Shown piece by piece: positions 1 to 10,231 of a DNA stretch of 44,795 nt. The notes under the pieces are model-generated. The model was not told where the DNA came from. It did no database searches and saw nothing but the letters and a program-made list of their open reading frames with translations. The stretch's first letter is position 1, and each line of letters starts with the position of its first letter. Source of the stretch: Flavobacteriales bacterium (GTDB lineage Bacteria > Bacteroidota > Bacteroidia > Flavobacteriales_D > Crocinitomicaceae); contig CANHSA010000002.1 in assembly GCA_947463345.1 (NCBI GenBank), positions 1 to 44,795 of the forward strand. The letters run 5' to 3'. Both the position numbers and the translations under genes were made by a program.

Positions 1-1
1 G

Positions 2-265
2 TTTGTACTCCTGGACGAACCCTTTGCCGGAGTTGACCCCATTGCCGTAGAAGACATCCAAGCCATTATTTCGGATCTTAAAAAACGCAACATCGGCATA
101 TTAATTACCGACCACAACGTTCAAGAAACTCTTTCCATAACAGATAGAGCTTACTTGCTTTTTGAAGGAAAGATCTTGAAATCGGGTACCGCTAAGGAAT
201 TAGCTGCAGACGAGCAGGTTCGGAAGGTTTATTTAGGTCAAAATTTTGTTTTGCGCAATTCTTAA
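2..265 (+). CDS. lptB: LPS export ABC transporter ATP-binding protein, C-terminal fragment (5' truncated by window edge)
   Basis: Frame 2 reads [82 protein letters not shown]; Walker [12 protein letters not shown] and H-loop TDHNV, with LptB-type C-terminus. Confidence 0.9.
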   Translation, partial: FVLLDEPFAGVDPIAVEDIQAIISDLKKRNIGILITDHNVQETLSITDRAYLLFEGKILKSGTAKELAADEQVRKVYLGQNFVLRNS

Positions 266-271
266 GCGCTT

Positions 272-2938
272 TTATCGCAATAAATGCACCACACCCTCGC
301 GTTGCCTGCGTATGTACGGCTCATGACAGGGTCTGAATTTGAGCACGTAATTATACAAACCATCTTGGCAATCAAAACCGTTATAGGTGCCATCCCAGCC
401 TTCGTTGGCATTTTGACTCACAAATACACGCTCACCCCAACGGTTGAAAATTTCTAAAGACCAATCGCTCACATCAAAATCAGTCACAACTTTAAAAATA
501 TCGTTGCGGCCATTTGCATCTGGAATAAAACTATTTGGCGCATAGATACTAAACGGCTCAACTTCTATACTTGAATAGGCGGTATCTGTGCAACCGAATG
601 CATTGGAAACCACCTGATAAGGATAATCTGTACCGCCCGATTGGTAAGCATGTACAAAATTGGCCGTAGTGTATTGAAAAGCGTAATCTTCTACAAAATA
701 CTGATAGGTAACTGCATCTACTGATAAATCGGTAAACACAGCCTCGTTTTGACAAACATCTACCTTGTCAGGGCTAATTGCAAAGCCGGCTTGTGGAGAA
801 GGATGCACTGTTACAACATCTTGCTGCGCCATGAATAAGGTGTCCAAACACCCAAATTGCTCAATAAGTGTAAGGGTAACAGTGTAATTACCTGGTTGGC
901 TGTAGGTATGTAGCACATTTGTGGCTTGTACTTGCGTACCGTCGCCAAGATCCCATAAATAAGTGGTGGGCACTTCACTTTGGCTCAAATTCACAAATTG
1001 CGCTTGAGACGGTGCACATTGCAGCGAATTGAGAAACATAAAATTGATGGTCGGATGGCCAAAAACACGAACTAGTTCAACCAGAGTGTCTGTACACAAA
1101 GGATTTTGGCCTATGAGCATTACTTGTTGGTTGCCGTTCTGATCAAATAACACATTGTTGCCGGTAAGTTGCGTACTCGTAGAAGGGTTGGCATTAGGGC
1201 CGAAATCCCACCAATAGTTGGTTCCAATGGGGCCAGAGACCTGAGCGTCGAAAGAAAATAAATCATCGATACATAGCGAGTCTGAGTTGCTCATACTTAA
1301 GACAATTGGCTCGCCAATAGGGACATTGACTAAAATTGTATCCAAGCAAGTTGGCGAAGAGCCTGCAATAAGAGAAACAGGATAAATGCCGGGGCCGGGA
1401 AAGGTTGCGGTAGGTAGGATTTGCGTACTGGTCTGACCATTGCCAAAATCCCAGGCATATTGGATGCTATTTTGAGAATTATTGCCAAATTGGATGGTGT
1501 AACCCAAGCACTCCACTTGAGGCGGCACCACAATGCCCGCTGTAGGCTCGCCAAAAATAAAAATTGAATCTAAATACGATAGTTGGCAAAATGCTGAGCT
1601 CGCCTCGAGTAGAATAGAATGAAAACCAGCGGTGTCAAACACCACATTTGGCACCGTAAAGCCATTTGCTTGTGCAGTTGAAGCACTTGGAGGGAAAGAC
1701 CAAGTAAGTGTGGCGTTAGGGTCCGAAATCAAGGCCGTAAAATCGAAGGAATTATCTGTTAAACACAAAGAATCTTGTGCTTGCCATTCAAGCTCTAGTG
1801 GTTCATTGACAATGATTTCGATGTAAGCGGTATCGGTACAGTTTTGCCCAGGATTGACAATGACTTGAGCAGTATAGGTTCCCGAACTCGGGTAGGTATA
1901 AGTTGGTTCGTAGAGGTTACTGACATCGGCAGTTGTGCCGGGTACACCAAAGTCCCAAGAATAGTTGGTGCCGCCAAAAGATTGGTTGTCAAACTGAACA
2001 GTTAAGCCCGAACAATAGCCGCTGAAATTAGGTAATTGCGGTTGCTGAGGTAAGATAGCAGCCAATTGGATATTGCAATCAAATACACGGAACAAGAAGT
2101 CGCGAATGGTTTCACCAATGAGTTGTCCATTGCGGTATTCTTGCACCCTTACGCCCACCACAAACAACCCTATCAGATTCGGATTAACGGTGAGTAGGCC
2201 AGTACTCGGATGAATGATGGTCGAGGATCCTGGGCCTAAAGGCATCGTCGCATTGAAGTTGGGCTGCCAGGTGACCGGAAAATAAGGTGGCGGTGGCATT
2301 TGTAAGGGTTGCGGATTACCAGAATTTGCACCTGCAAATGGCGTTACTAATGAATAAACGAGTTGATCGCCGTCTGGGTCAGTGGCAACGTGGTCAAATA
2401 CGAGCTGGTCGTTGTTGCATAGCAATACGGGAGGGTAATTGGTAAAGCGTGGGCTACTGTTGTTACTAGCACCTGTATTGGAACCCGGTATTTGAGCAAC
2501 CAACGTAAGTCCGGTGTCATCTGGAAACTGCAGATTGGTGATGTTCGGCCCCCTACAACAACGCTGGTAAGAGACGGTGTAGCCACCTGGTATAGGTGGA
2601 AGCGTTAAAACCACTTGATAAATAGCGCGCTCTACACAGATTCCTGTGGGTTGGGTTGCGCAAGGATTATTGAAATTGATTGGCAAGACCACAGAGCCCG
2701 GAAATGGCACCTGAACGGTTTGGTAATGGTTATTTCCCTGCGTAAAAACAGAAAGGTATAGTGGGTTGTCAAATTGTGCTCCGGTAGAAGCGCAATCGCG
2801 ATAAAGAGTAATAAAAAAGCGGTATTGATTGTTGCCAAGGTAGTCGTAGTAGATATCGCCACCTATGATATGCGAAGCACTGCACCACCCAGACAGCAGT
2901 AGAAAAATGGAGAAGAAGAGTGTTTTTATCTTGTGCAC
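272..2938 (-). CDS. Secreted PKD-domain protein with T9SS type B (gliding-motility-associated) C-terminal domain
   Basis: Repeated PKD-like segments (YSWDFG, YAWDFGNGQTS, YLWDLGDG..HTYSQPGNYTVTLT). CTD: APNSFIPDANGRNDIF..EIFNRWGERVF..WDGTYNGFDCQDGLYNYVLKF. ORF track starts at 3160, but a GTG start at 2938 (VHKIKTLFFSIFLLLSGWCSASH, signal-peptide-like) avoids overlap with lpd. Confidence 0.85.
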   Translation of the reverse strand: MHKIKTLFFSIFLLLSGWCSASHIIGGDIYYDYLGNNQYRFFITLYRDCASTGAQFDNPLYLSVFTQGNNHYQTVQVPFPGSVVLPINFNNPCATQPTGICVERAIYQVVLTLPPIPGGYTVSYQRCCRGPNITNLQFPDDTGLTLVAQIPGSNTGASNNSSPRFTNYPPVLLCNNDQLVFDHVATDPDGDQLVYSLVTPFAGANSGNPQPLQMPPPPYFPVTWQPNFNATMPLGPGSSTIIHPSTGLLTVNPNLIGLFVVGVRVQEYRNGQLIGETIRDFLFRVFDCNIQLAAILPQQPQLPNFSGYCSGLTVQFDNQSFGGTNYSWDFGVPGTTADVSNLYEPTYTYPSSGTYTAQVIVNPGQNCTDTAYIEIIVNEPLELEWQAQDSLCLTDNSFDFTALISDPNATLTWSFPPSASTAQANGFTVPNVVFDTAGFHSILLEASSAFCQLSYLDSIFIFGEPTAGIVVPPQVECLGYTIQFGNNSQNSIQYAWDFGNGQTSTQILPTATFPGPGIYPVSLIAGSSPTCLDTILVNVPIGEPIVLSMSNSDSLCIDDLFSFDAQVSGPIGTNYWWDFGPNANPSTSTQLTGNNVLFDQNGNQQVMLIGQNPLCTDTLVELVRVFGHPTINFMFLNSLQCAPSQAQFVNLSQSEVPTTYLWDLGDGTQVQATNVLHTYSQPGNYTVTLTLIEQFGCLDTLFMAQQDVVTVHPSPQAGFAISPDKVDVCQNEAVFTDLSVDAVTYQYFVEDYAFQYTTANFVHAYQSGGTDYPYQVVSNAFGCTDTAYSSIEVEPFSIYAPNSFIPDANGRNDIFKVVTDFDVSDWSLEIFNRWGERVFVSQNANEGWDGTYNGFDCQDGLYNYVLKFRPCHEPYIRRQREGVVHLLR

Positions 2939-2962
2939 AACGTTACAACGCAAAATTAAGGC

Positions 2963-2993
2963 TTTGGTTGTTCGTGCACAAACTGTAAATTTG
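2963..2993 (+). promoter_or_regulatory. Bacteroidetes-type promoter for lpd
   Basis: TTTG (2963-2966), 19-nt spacer, TAAATTTG (2986-2993), then ATG at 3009; matches TTG-N~19-TAnnTTTG. Confidence 0.5.
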
Positions 2994-3008
2994 TAAAAAA
3001 ATGTACAG

Positions 3009-4406
3009 ATGGAAACTTTTGATGTGGTAGTAATAGGATCAGGACCCGGCGGATACGTTTCAGCCTTGCGTTGTGCGCAACTCGGCCTGAAAACAGCTTT
3101 GATAGAAAAATACAATACCCTCGGCGGAACTTGCCTCAATGTGGGCTGTATTCCTTCCAAAGCCCTACTCGATTCATCTGAACATTTTTACAATGCGCAG
3201 CACAATTTTTCTGCCCACGGTATCGAAGTGAAAGGTCTCAAAGCCAACCTCGCTCAAATGATCGCAAGAAAAAATGAAGTCGTCTCGCAAACTTGTGCAG
3301 GAGTGAAATACCTCATGGACAAAAATAAAATTACTGTTTACCACGGTGTTGGTAGCTTTATTGACGCCCATACCGTTGAAGTCAAAGGAGAGCAAACCAC
3401 CCAACTCAGCGGCAAAAACATCATCATTGCCACCGGAAGCAAGCCCAACTACTTTCCAGGCATGGAACCAGACAAAAAACGCATCATTACCTCTACAGAA
3501 GCCCTCAATCTCAGCGAGATTCCTAAAAAAATGTTGGTCATTGGCGGCGGTGTCATTGGACTTGAACTAGGCTCAGTTTATGCGCGTTTGGGCGCCACTG
3601 TTGAAGTCGTCGAGTTTGCACCAAGCATTTTGCCAACTATGGACGCCGGAATTGGCAAAGAATTCACCAAAATCCTCAAAAAAGAAGGCTTTAAATTCCA
3701 TATGGAGCATAAAGTACTCGGTGTTGTGAACAACGGCAAACAAGTTGTGCTCACTGCCGAAAACAAAAAAGGCGAACAAGTGACCCTAGAAGCAGACTAC
3801 TGCCTCGTTGCAGTAGGGCGTAAAGCCTTTACAGAAGGCCTTAACCTAGATAAAGCTGGCCTGCAGATCAATCAGCGCGGCCAAGTAGAAGTCAATGAAC
3901 ACTTGCAAACTGCTGCGCCACACATTTATGCCATCGGAGATGTTGTTCGTGGAGCAATGCTCGCCCACAAAGCCGAAGAAGAAGGTGTTTTTGTTGCCGA
4001 GCAAATTGCTGGTCAGCAACCGCACATCAACTATAATTTGATTCCTGGAGTAGTTTATACATGGCCAGAAATTGCAGCCGTTGGGCAAACTGAAGAAGAA
4101 CTCAAAGCCGCAGGGCGCGCCTACAAAGCGGGGTCTTTCCCTATTAAAGCATTAGGACGTGCGCGCGCAAGCATGGACACCAGTGGTTTTGTTAAAATTT
4201 TGGCCGACGCCGAAACCGACGAAATCTTGGGCGTACACATGATTGCACCTCGTGCTGCTGACCTCATTATGGAAGCAGTTACCGCAATGGAATACCGCGC
4301 ATCTGCCGAAGACATCGCGCGCATTTGCCACGGACACCCAACCTATTCTGAAGCTGTGAAAGAAGCTGCGCTTGCAGCCACCGCTGACCGCGCGCTGCAC
4401 ATCTAA
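3009..4406 (+). CDS. lpd: Dihydrolipoyl dehydrogenase
   Basis: VVIGSGPGGYVSALRCAQLG, redox-active GGTCLNVGCIPSKALL, GVVYTWPEIAAVGQTEEE, C-terminal HGHPTYSEAVKEAALA. Confidence 0.97.
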   Translation: METFDVVVIGSGPGGYVSALRCAQLGLKTALIEKYNTLGGTCLNVGCIPSKALLDSSEHFYNAQHNFSAHGIEVKGLKANLAQMIARKNEVVSQTCAGVKYLMDKNKITVYHGVGSFIDAHTVEVKGEQTTQLSGKNIIIATGSKPNYFPGMEPDKKRIITSTEALNLSEIPKKMLVIGGGVIGLELGSVYARLGATVEVVEFAPSILPTMDAGIGKEFTKILKKEGFKFHMEHKVLGVVNNGKQVVLTAENKKGEQVTLEADYCLVAVGRKAFTEGLNLDKAGLQINQRGQVEVNEHLQTAAPHIYAIGDVVRGAMLAHKAEEEGVFVAEQIAGQQPHINYNLIPGVVYTWPEIAAVGQTEEELKAAGRAYKAGSFPIKALGRARASMDTSGFVKILADAETDEILGVHMIAPRAADLIMEAVTAMEYRASAEDIARICHGHPTYSEAVKEAALAATADRALHI

Positions 4407-4408
4407 AC

Positions 4409-4789
4409 TTAAGGTTTGGGGCTAAACGCATCGATAATATGCGTGAGGTCAGTATGGTTGCTGTTGTGTACAATTGACACTACATCAAAACGTACTTCAT
4501 GTGGCCATTCAACTGCCTTGGTATAATAGTTGGCCACCCGAATAATTTGCTTTTGCTTGGCTAAATTAACTGCGCGCCAGGGCTCCCCGAGCTCAGCACT
4601 ATGGCGCGTCTTGACCTCCACTATCACTAAATTTTGACCGTTCGTCATGACTAAATCGATTTCCATCCGGTTGAATTTATAATTGCGCGCGTGGAGGCCA
4701 TAACCTATTCCCAAGAGGTATTGCAAGGCATAGGCCTCGCCCCATTTGCCCAGCACGTCGTGTTTCATGTCTGCATTACTTTCCATCAT
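4409..4789 (-). CDS. YraN family protein (UPF0102, predicted endonuclease fold)
   Basis: GKWGEAYALQYLLGIGYGLHARNYKFNRMEIDLVMTNGQNLVIVEVKTR. Confidence 0.9.
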   Translation of the reverse strand: MMESNADMKHDVLGKWGEAYALQYLLGIGYGLHARNYKFNRMEIDLVMTNGQNLVIVEVKTRHSAELGEPWRAVNLAKQKQIIRVANYYTKAVEWPHEVRFDVVSIVHNSNHTDLTHIIDAFSPKP

Positions 4790-4827
4790 AAGAGCGAAAA
4801 TAAGCCTAAATTGGTCTTATCTTTACC

Positions 4828-6072
4828 GTGAAAATACGTATGCGCAAACAATTTATTAAGAATATAAAAGGTCTTATTCAAGCCGGAGAAGACCTCCCCG
4901 CAGTGCTCAGAGGTGCTCAAATGAGCCAACTTGCTATTATCGAAAATGCTTACCTCGCGTTAGAAGACAACGAAGTCATCGCCTATGGGCCCATGAATGA
5001 ATGGCCGGGCATCACCGATTGGCGCGACGTGGAAGTGATCGACGCAACAAACTGCTTTGTACTGCCTGCCTTTATTGACTCCCATACACACACTGTGTTT
5101 GCTGCTAGCCGCGAAGAAGAATTCGTTGACCGCATTCACGGCCTGAGCTATGAAGAAATTGCGGCAAAAGGTGGTGGCATCCTCAATTCGGCAAATAAAC
5201 TCAACCAAATGTCCGAAGATGCGCTTTATGAGGCCGCTTTTGCAAGGATACAAAAGATCATTGACGCGGGTACGGGTGCGATTGAAATCAAGTCTGGCTA
5301 TGGCTTGAGTGTAGAAGGCGAGCTCAAAATGTTGCGCGTTATTCAAAAACTCAAGCAAACTGCTCCTATTCAAATCAAAGCGACATTTTTAGGCGCGCAT
5401 GCGATACCTACCGAATACAAAGCAAACAGAGTAGCCTACATCGATCTATTGATCAACGAAATACTACCCGTCATTGCCAAAGAAAACCTAGCCGACTACA
5501 TCGATGTATTTTGCGAACGCAATTATTTCAGCACGGCTGAGATGGAGCAAATTTTAGATGCCGGTGCTAAATACGGACTCAAGCCTAAAGTACATGTCAA
5601 TCAGTTCTCAGTTTTGGGCGGGGTTCCAGCAGCTATTGCAAAAGGAGCAATTTCCGTAGATCACCTCGAAGAACTCGACCAAAATGACCTAGATGCACTC
5701 GCCAAAAGCAATTGTGTTGCTACTTTGCTTCCAGGTTGCTCCCACTTTTTATCCATTCCATTTGGCGCCGCCAACCGCCTAATAGATGCAGGTGCAATTG
5801 TGGCACTTGCCAGCGATTTCAACCCTGGTTCATCGCCAAGCTACGACCTCATGCATGTGCTTTCTTTAGCGTGCATCAAGATGAAAATGACACCCGAAGC
5901 AGCCATCAATGCCCTCACCATCAATGCCGCCGCTGCCATCGAGCTGCAAGATACCCACGGCAAAATTGCTTTAGGCAGAAAATCTCCACTCATTCTTACC
6001 AAGGAGCTGCCTTCTATGGCTTATTTAGCCTACGCCTATACCGAAAAACACATTCAACGTGTTTTTATTTGA
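4828..6072 (+). CDS. hutI: Imidazolonepropionase
   Basis: PAFIDSHTHTVFAASREEEF, GGGILNSANKLNQMSEDALYEAA, EIKSGYGLSVEGELKML, VHVNQFSVLGG, ALASDFNPGSSPSYDLMHVLSLACIKMKMTPEAA. Listed start is GTG; ATG at 4840 is an alternative. Confidence 0.95.
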   Translation: MKIRMRKQFIKNIKGLIQAGEDLPAVLRGAQMSQLAIIENAYLALEDNEVIAYGPMNEWPGITDWRDVEVIDATNCFVLPAFIDSHTHTVFAASREEEFVDRIHGLSYEEIAAKGGGILNSANKLNQMSEDALYEAAFARIQKIIDAGTGAIEIKSGYGLSVEGELKMLRVIQKLKQTAPIQIKATFLGAHAIPTEYKANRVAYIDLLINEILPVIAKENLADYIDVFCERNYFSTAEMEQILDAGAKYGLKPKVHVNQFSVLGGVPAAIAKGAISVDHLEELDQNDLDALAKSNCVATLLPGCSHFLSIPFGAANRLIDAGAIVALASDFNPGSSPSYDLMHVLSLACIKMKMTPEAAINALTINAAAAIELQDTHGKIALGRKSPLILTKELPSMAYLAYAYTEKHIQRVFI

Positions 6073-6086
6073 TTAACTTTGAATAC

Positions 6087-7307
6087 ATGCGTACGGCACT
6101 CTTTATTCTGGCATTTTTCTATTCTACTTTCGGCCAAGCACAACAGCTTGAGCTCGATAAAGAATTACTATGGGAAATTTCCAGTCCGAAGTCTGCCGTT
6201 AAGTCGTATATTTTCGGAACCCTCCACGCCAATGACCGCGCCTTATTTGAACTTTCAGATAGCGTCTATATCGCCTTTAACAAAGCACAAAAGATTGTCT
6301 TAGAGACCGATATTTATGCGCTTTTTTCGGTCATGGATACCCGTAAAACACTACCAGAAACGCGTTTCGACGACAAAGGTAAATCCTACACTAGCCAAGA
6401 CTTCAGCTCCAAAACACTTTATGGCAATGAAGACGGCATGCCACAATTTCTCGATGCCTACTTTGAAATCCTTGGCCTTCAACTCAACAAAGAAATGGTC
6501 GCGCTAGAAAAGGTAGAAGAACAATACGCGCTTTCCAATGAATTCAAACTGAGCGAAAGCCGCATCCTAGACAACCAAATCAATTCTTTTACTCAAGAAA
6601 AACTCACAGAGCTCTATTTGCGCGGCGATGTCGATGCTTTACAGCGCTTCATGAAATCTTATCTTTCAGTACAAGAAAATCTATACGACGAAGTTATTGT
6701 GAAGCGCAACCAACAAATGCTCGACAAACTACTCGGCATGCTCAAAACACAAACGCCTTTCTTTTGCGCGGTTGGGGCAGGCCATTTGGGTGGCGAAGAC
6801 GGTATTTTACAATTGCTCCGTGCCCGCGGCTACAAAGTGCGCCCTGTTCGCTGGACAATAGATGAGAAGGCCCCTGCAAGCAAGGTCTTACTTAAAAAAC
6901 AAACCGAATACATCTACGCAGATGCCCATTCTGGTTTAGTGGCCAAATTTCCAGGCAAACCATTTGTCGAAACCCTACCCGACGGAAACTTAAGACTTAT
7001 TTACCGCGAGCTAGGCCAAGGCAACACCTATGAAATCACCCTTTTTGCACTCGATTCTACCATTTCTAGCGAAGAAATCGCTAGTATTTACATCAATCCG
7101 CCTGATGGCGCTACCATGACCAAAAAAGTACTCGACAACGGCTCCACAATTTATCAAGGGCTGTCGGACACCTACCCCGAAGGACTTAATTTTGTTCAGA
7201 TTCAATTTGGAACGGCTCATTACGCAGTCATCAAATGTTACGGCGGACACAAATTTATGCACTCGAATAGACCCTTTTTCTTTTTTGAAAAAGTTTGGTT
7301 TGACTAA
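6087..7307 (+). CDS. TraB/GumN family protein with signal peptide
   Basis: MRTALFILAFFYSTFGQAQQ signal peptide; SYIFGTLHANDRALFELSDSVYIAFNKAQKIVLETDI; FCAVGAGHLGGEDGILQLLRARGYKVRPV. The ORF-track start at 5712 overlaps hutI and is spurious. Confidence 0.85.
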   Translation: MRTALFILAFFYSTFGQAQQLELDKELLWEISSPKSAVKSYIFGTLHANDRALFELSDSVYIAFNKAQKIVLETDIYALFSVMDTRKTLPETRFDDKGKSYTSQDFSSKTLYGNEDGMPQFLDAYFEILGLQLNKEMVALEKVEEQYALSNEFKLSESRILDNQINSFTQEKLTELYLRGDVDALQRFMKSYLSVQENLYDEVIVKRNQQMLDKLLGMLKTQTPFFCAVGAGHLGGEDGILQLLRARGYKVRPVRWTIDEKAPASKVLLKKQTEYIYADAHSGLVAKFPGKPFVETLPDGNLRLIYRELGQGNTYEITLFALDSTISSEEIASIYINPPDGATMTKKVLDNGSTIYQGLSDTYPEGLNFVQIQFGTAHYAVIKCYGGHKFMHSNRPFFFFEKVWFD

Positions 7308-7325
7308 ACCATTTTTGTCCCTGCT

Positions 7326-10124
7326 ATGAAATTTCTTGATCAAATAGCCGCCCAAATTCTAGGCAAAGGGCTCCCCCCACAGTCAATAACCGTAATTCTT
7401 CCGTCTGAAAGAGCCAAGCGCTATCTTTTAAACGCCCTTTTCAAAGCCAACGGCGGGCCCCTGATTTCGCCCAATATCTTTACGATAGACCAATGGGTGG
7501 GGGCTTTAAGCAATAAAACCATTCTGCATCAGACCAGCATTTTGCTTTCGCTCTACCAAGTTTATGAAGCAAACCTCCAAGAAAATGCGCTCTCCTTTGA
7601 AGACTACCTCACTTGGGGCCCTATTCTGCTCTCCGATTTCGACGACGTCGATCGTTATTTAGTTGATCATCAACAACTCTATCAAAATCTTGCTTCTATC
7701 AAAGCGTTAGAAAGCTGGCAAATCGATGAAGAAGGCTACTCTGCTTCACAGCAAAAATTCATGCAATTCTGGGAGCTTATACCTCAACTTCATGCCGGGT
7801 TGCAAGAAAAGAATAAAGCACAAAATGCCTGTTCAAAAGCACAAGCTTATCGGCAAATAGCAGAGAATCCTGCGCAGTACCTTGATAAAGATATGTTCTA
7901 TATTTTTGCCGGTTTCAATGCGCTTTCCGCCGCCGAACAACGCATCATTAAGTACCTCATCGATCAAAAACAAGCCGAATTTATCCTTGATGCTGACGCT
8001 TATTATTTAGAGAATAAATACCACGAGGCCGGACATTTTCAAAGGAGAAACTTACAATTTTTTGGCCTGAATAACCCCAAGTCCCTTACAAAAAGACTGC
8101 AAACCGAAGCTTATGACATCAAAGTGATTGAGTGCGCACAGCACATAGGTCAGGTTAAGGTTTTGGCAACAGAATTAATAGAAAACCCTGTTGCGGATTG
8201 GAGTGAAGTATTGGTATTGCTCGCCGACGAAGCGTTGGTTCATGCGGCCATTCGCAATATTCCCAAAATTGTCGGGCAAGCCAACATCACCCTAGGCTTA
8301 CCACTGGATCAAACGCCAATAAGAACTTGGATCGACCTCTGCTTTCAACTGCAGGAAAACCAACTCAAATTCAAAACCAAAGCGCTGTATCATAAAGATT
8401 TTCAACGTTTTTGCCATCACGCATTCGTCTCTCTAGCCTTTGACCAACCACAACTCAAACAGTTGGCTGCCGCAGAAAAACAAACCATCAAATACAACCG
8501 TGTCTTTCAACGCGTCGATCAACTCAAACTGGACCAACAAATCCTCGATATTTTAGAACTCATCAGTACTAACTGGGGTACAGACTGGAAACTTGCACTT
8601 GTGCAACTGCGCAAACTCAATAGCTTATTGTTGGCCCTGATTCCTGAAGGCAATGACTTTGAGCGAACGGCCATTTTATCCTTCGAGCAAGCTTGTCGCC
8701 AGTTTGACCAATTAACAGACGCTTCCTTTCCCAAAATGGCCCTGAGCAGCTTTAAAAAGCTCTTCTACCAACACTGGACACGCGCCAATTTAGCCTACTT
8801 AGGAAGCCCAACCACAGGTTTGCAACTCACAGGGCTACTAGAAACCCGTTTGCTCGACTTCGAGCGCGTTTATGTACTCGGCATGAACGAAGGAAAGTTA
8901 CCGCCCACCAACCCCATTCAGAGTATCATCCCAATGGACCTCCGTTCGGCATTTGGCATGCCCAATAACCGCGACAAACAGGGCCTTTTTGCCCAACACT
9001 TTTACAGACTCCTGCACCACGCGCGCTCTTTTGTATTTACTTATTCCTCGACAAGTGAAGTTTTAGGAGGTCATGAGCGCAGTCGTTATTTATTGCAGTT
9101 GAAAATGGAATGGTTACAACAAAATCCGAACGTCACTTGGAAAGAATACTTCTATCAAATTCCAAGCAGCACCCAACGTCAAGAACACACCCTCATTCCG
9201 AAAACAAGCGATATTCAAACACGCATCAAGGCTTACCTCTCAGGGAATGTGTCTGCCTCCGCCCTTCGCAAATACATCACCTGTCCGCTAGACTTCTATT
9301 ACCGCTACGTTGTAGAGTTTGGTGAAGAAGACGAAGTCGAAGAAGATATAGCCAACAGCACTTTTGGCTCATTAATTCATAGTTGCTTAGAAGAACTCTA
9401 CACCCCTTATGCACACCGAAACAAAAAAGGCGAGCTGATTTCTCCTGCACCAGGCCCAATTAACGAACGACACATCGCTAAAATGCTAACGGACTTCCCC
9501 GAAGTACTGCGCAAGTATTTTATGAATTATTTTGATCATAACGAGGCACTTTTTCAGCGAGGTAAAAATCTTTTAAGTTTTGAAATGGCGCTCGACCTCA
9601 CCAAGCAAATGCTGCTTAAAGAACTCGCTTATGTAAAGGCCCTCAAAGAACCATTGGTCATTGAACAACTCGAAGCTAAGTTTGAACTCAATTATACGGT
9701 TCAACTACCCGCAGAAAACATTCCTATACATTTCGTGGGCTATATTGACCGCATCGACCGCATTGGCGCCAACCATTACCGTGTCATCGACTACAAATCT
9801 GGAAAAGTTAAAGATAAAGATGTCAAAATGAGTCAAAAAGAGGACGCCTATACCAACATTACAAAACCCAAGCATGCGCTACAACTTTGCTTGTATAGTT
9901 TGTTATTTAAGGAACACTACGGACACTTACCTGCCGAAGCGCGCATAGAATCACTGATCAACCGAGACGATGAATTTGCGCTATCCATAGACAAGAATAC
10001 CGATTTGACATCAGTGCCTGTTTTATTTGAAGAAGGCTTACAGTCACTTATAGAGAATATGCTAGACACAACGCAACCGTTTGAACACGACCACGACGCG
10101 AAGTACTGTCAGTTTTGCACATAA
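7326..10124 (+). CDS. PD-(D/E)XK nuclease family protein, AddB-like (inactive helicase-like N-terminus)
   Basis: N-terminal TVILPSERAKRYLLNALF lacks a Walker A motif; VYVLGMNEGKLPPTNP; SALRKYITCPLDFYYRYV; VGYIDRIDRIGANHYRVIDYKSGKVK nuclease motif; ends YCQFCT*. Confidence 0.85.
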   Translation: MKFLDQIAAQILGKGLPPQSITVILPSERAKRYLLNALFKANGGPLISPNIFTIDQWVGALSNKTILHQTSILLSLYQVYEANLQENALSFEDYLTWGPILLSDFDDVDRYLVDHQQLYQNLASIKALESWQIDEEGYSASQQKFMQFWELIPQLHAGLQEKNKAQNACSKAQAYRQIAENPAQYLDKDMFYIFAGFNALSAAEQRIIKYLIDQKQAEFILDADAYYLENKYHEAGHFQRRNLQFFGLNNPKSLTKRLQTEAYDIKVIECAQHIGQVKVLATELIENPVADWSEVLVLLADEALVHAAIRNIPKIVGQANITLGLPLDQTPIRTWIDLCFQLQENQLKFKTKALYHKDFQRFCHHAFVSLAFDQPQLKQLAAAEKQTIKYNRVFQRVDQLKLDQQILDILELISTNWGTDWKLALVQLRKLNSLLLALIPEGNDFERTAILSFEQACRQFDQLTDASFPKMALSSFKKLFYQHWTRANLAYLGSPTTGLQLTGLLETRLLDFERVYVLGMNEGKLPPTNPIQSIIPMDLRSAFGMPNNRDKQGLFAQHFYRLLHHARSFVFTYSSTSEVLGGHERSRYLLQLKMEWLQQNPNVTWKEYFYQIPSSTQRQEHTLIPKTSDIQTRIKAYLSGNVSASALRKYITCPLDFYYRYVVEFGEEDEVEEDIANSTFGSLIHSCLEELYTPYAHRNKKGELISPAPGPINERHIAKMLTDFPEVLRKYFMNYFDHNEALFQRGKNLLSFEMALDLTKQMLLKELAYVKALKEPLVIEQLEAKFELNYTVQLPAENIPIHFVGYIDRIDRIGANHYRVIDYKSGKVKDKDVKMSQKEDAYTNITKPKHALQLCLYSLLFKEHYGHLPAEARIESLINRDDEFALSIDKNTDLTSVPVLFEEGLQSLIENMLDTTQPFEHDHDAKYCQFCT

Positions 10125-10153
10125 AAAAAAACCTGGAACGTAATTCCAGGTTT
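10125..10153. terminator. Bidirectional rho-independent-type terminator
   Basis: Perfect 10-bp stem AAACCTGGAA / TTCCAGGTTT with 5-nt loop CGTAA (10129-10153), preceded by A-tract. Lies between an upstream + gene and a downstream - gene. Confidence 0.75.
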
Positions 10154-10231
10154 CTCTGCAAGATAATTAAAACCAAATTGAACAATGACTTGTCCTTTTC
10201 AACGAGACGAGTCTGTTGCGCAAATGGTTGC

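Noticed and set aside
2939-3160. Extended N-terminus of the first PKD protein overlapping lpd
   Set aside because: The extension crosses the lpd promoter and start and lacks a signal peptide; GTG at 2938 gives a proper signal sequence.
4828-6072. Histidine utilisation operon
   Set aside because: Only hutI is present; neighbouring genes are unrelated, so no operon can be claimed in this window.
5712-6086. N-terminal extension of the TraB ORF (5712..7307) overlapping hutI in another frame
   Set aside because: Translation before 6087 is low-complexity and non-protein-like (Cys/His/Arg-rich); a clean signal peptide starts at ATG 6087, so this is a chance open frame.
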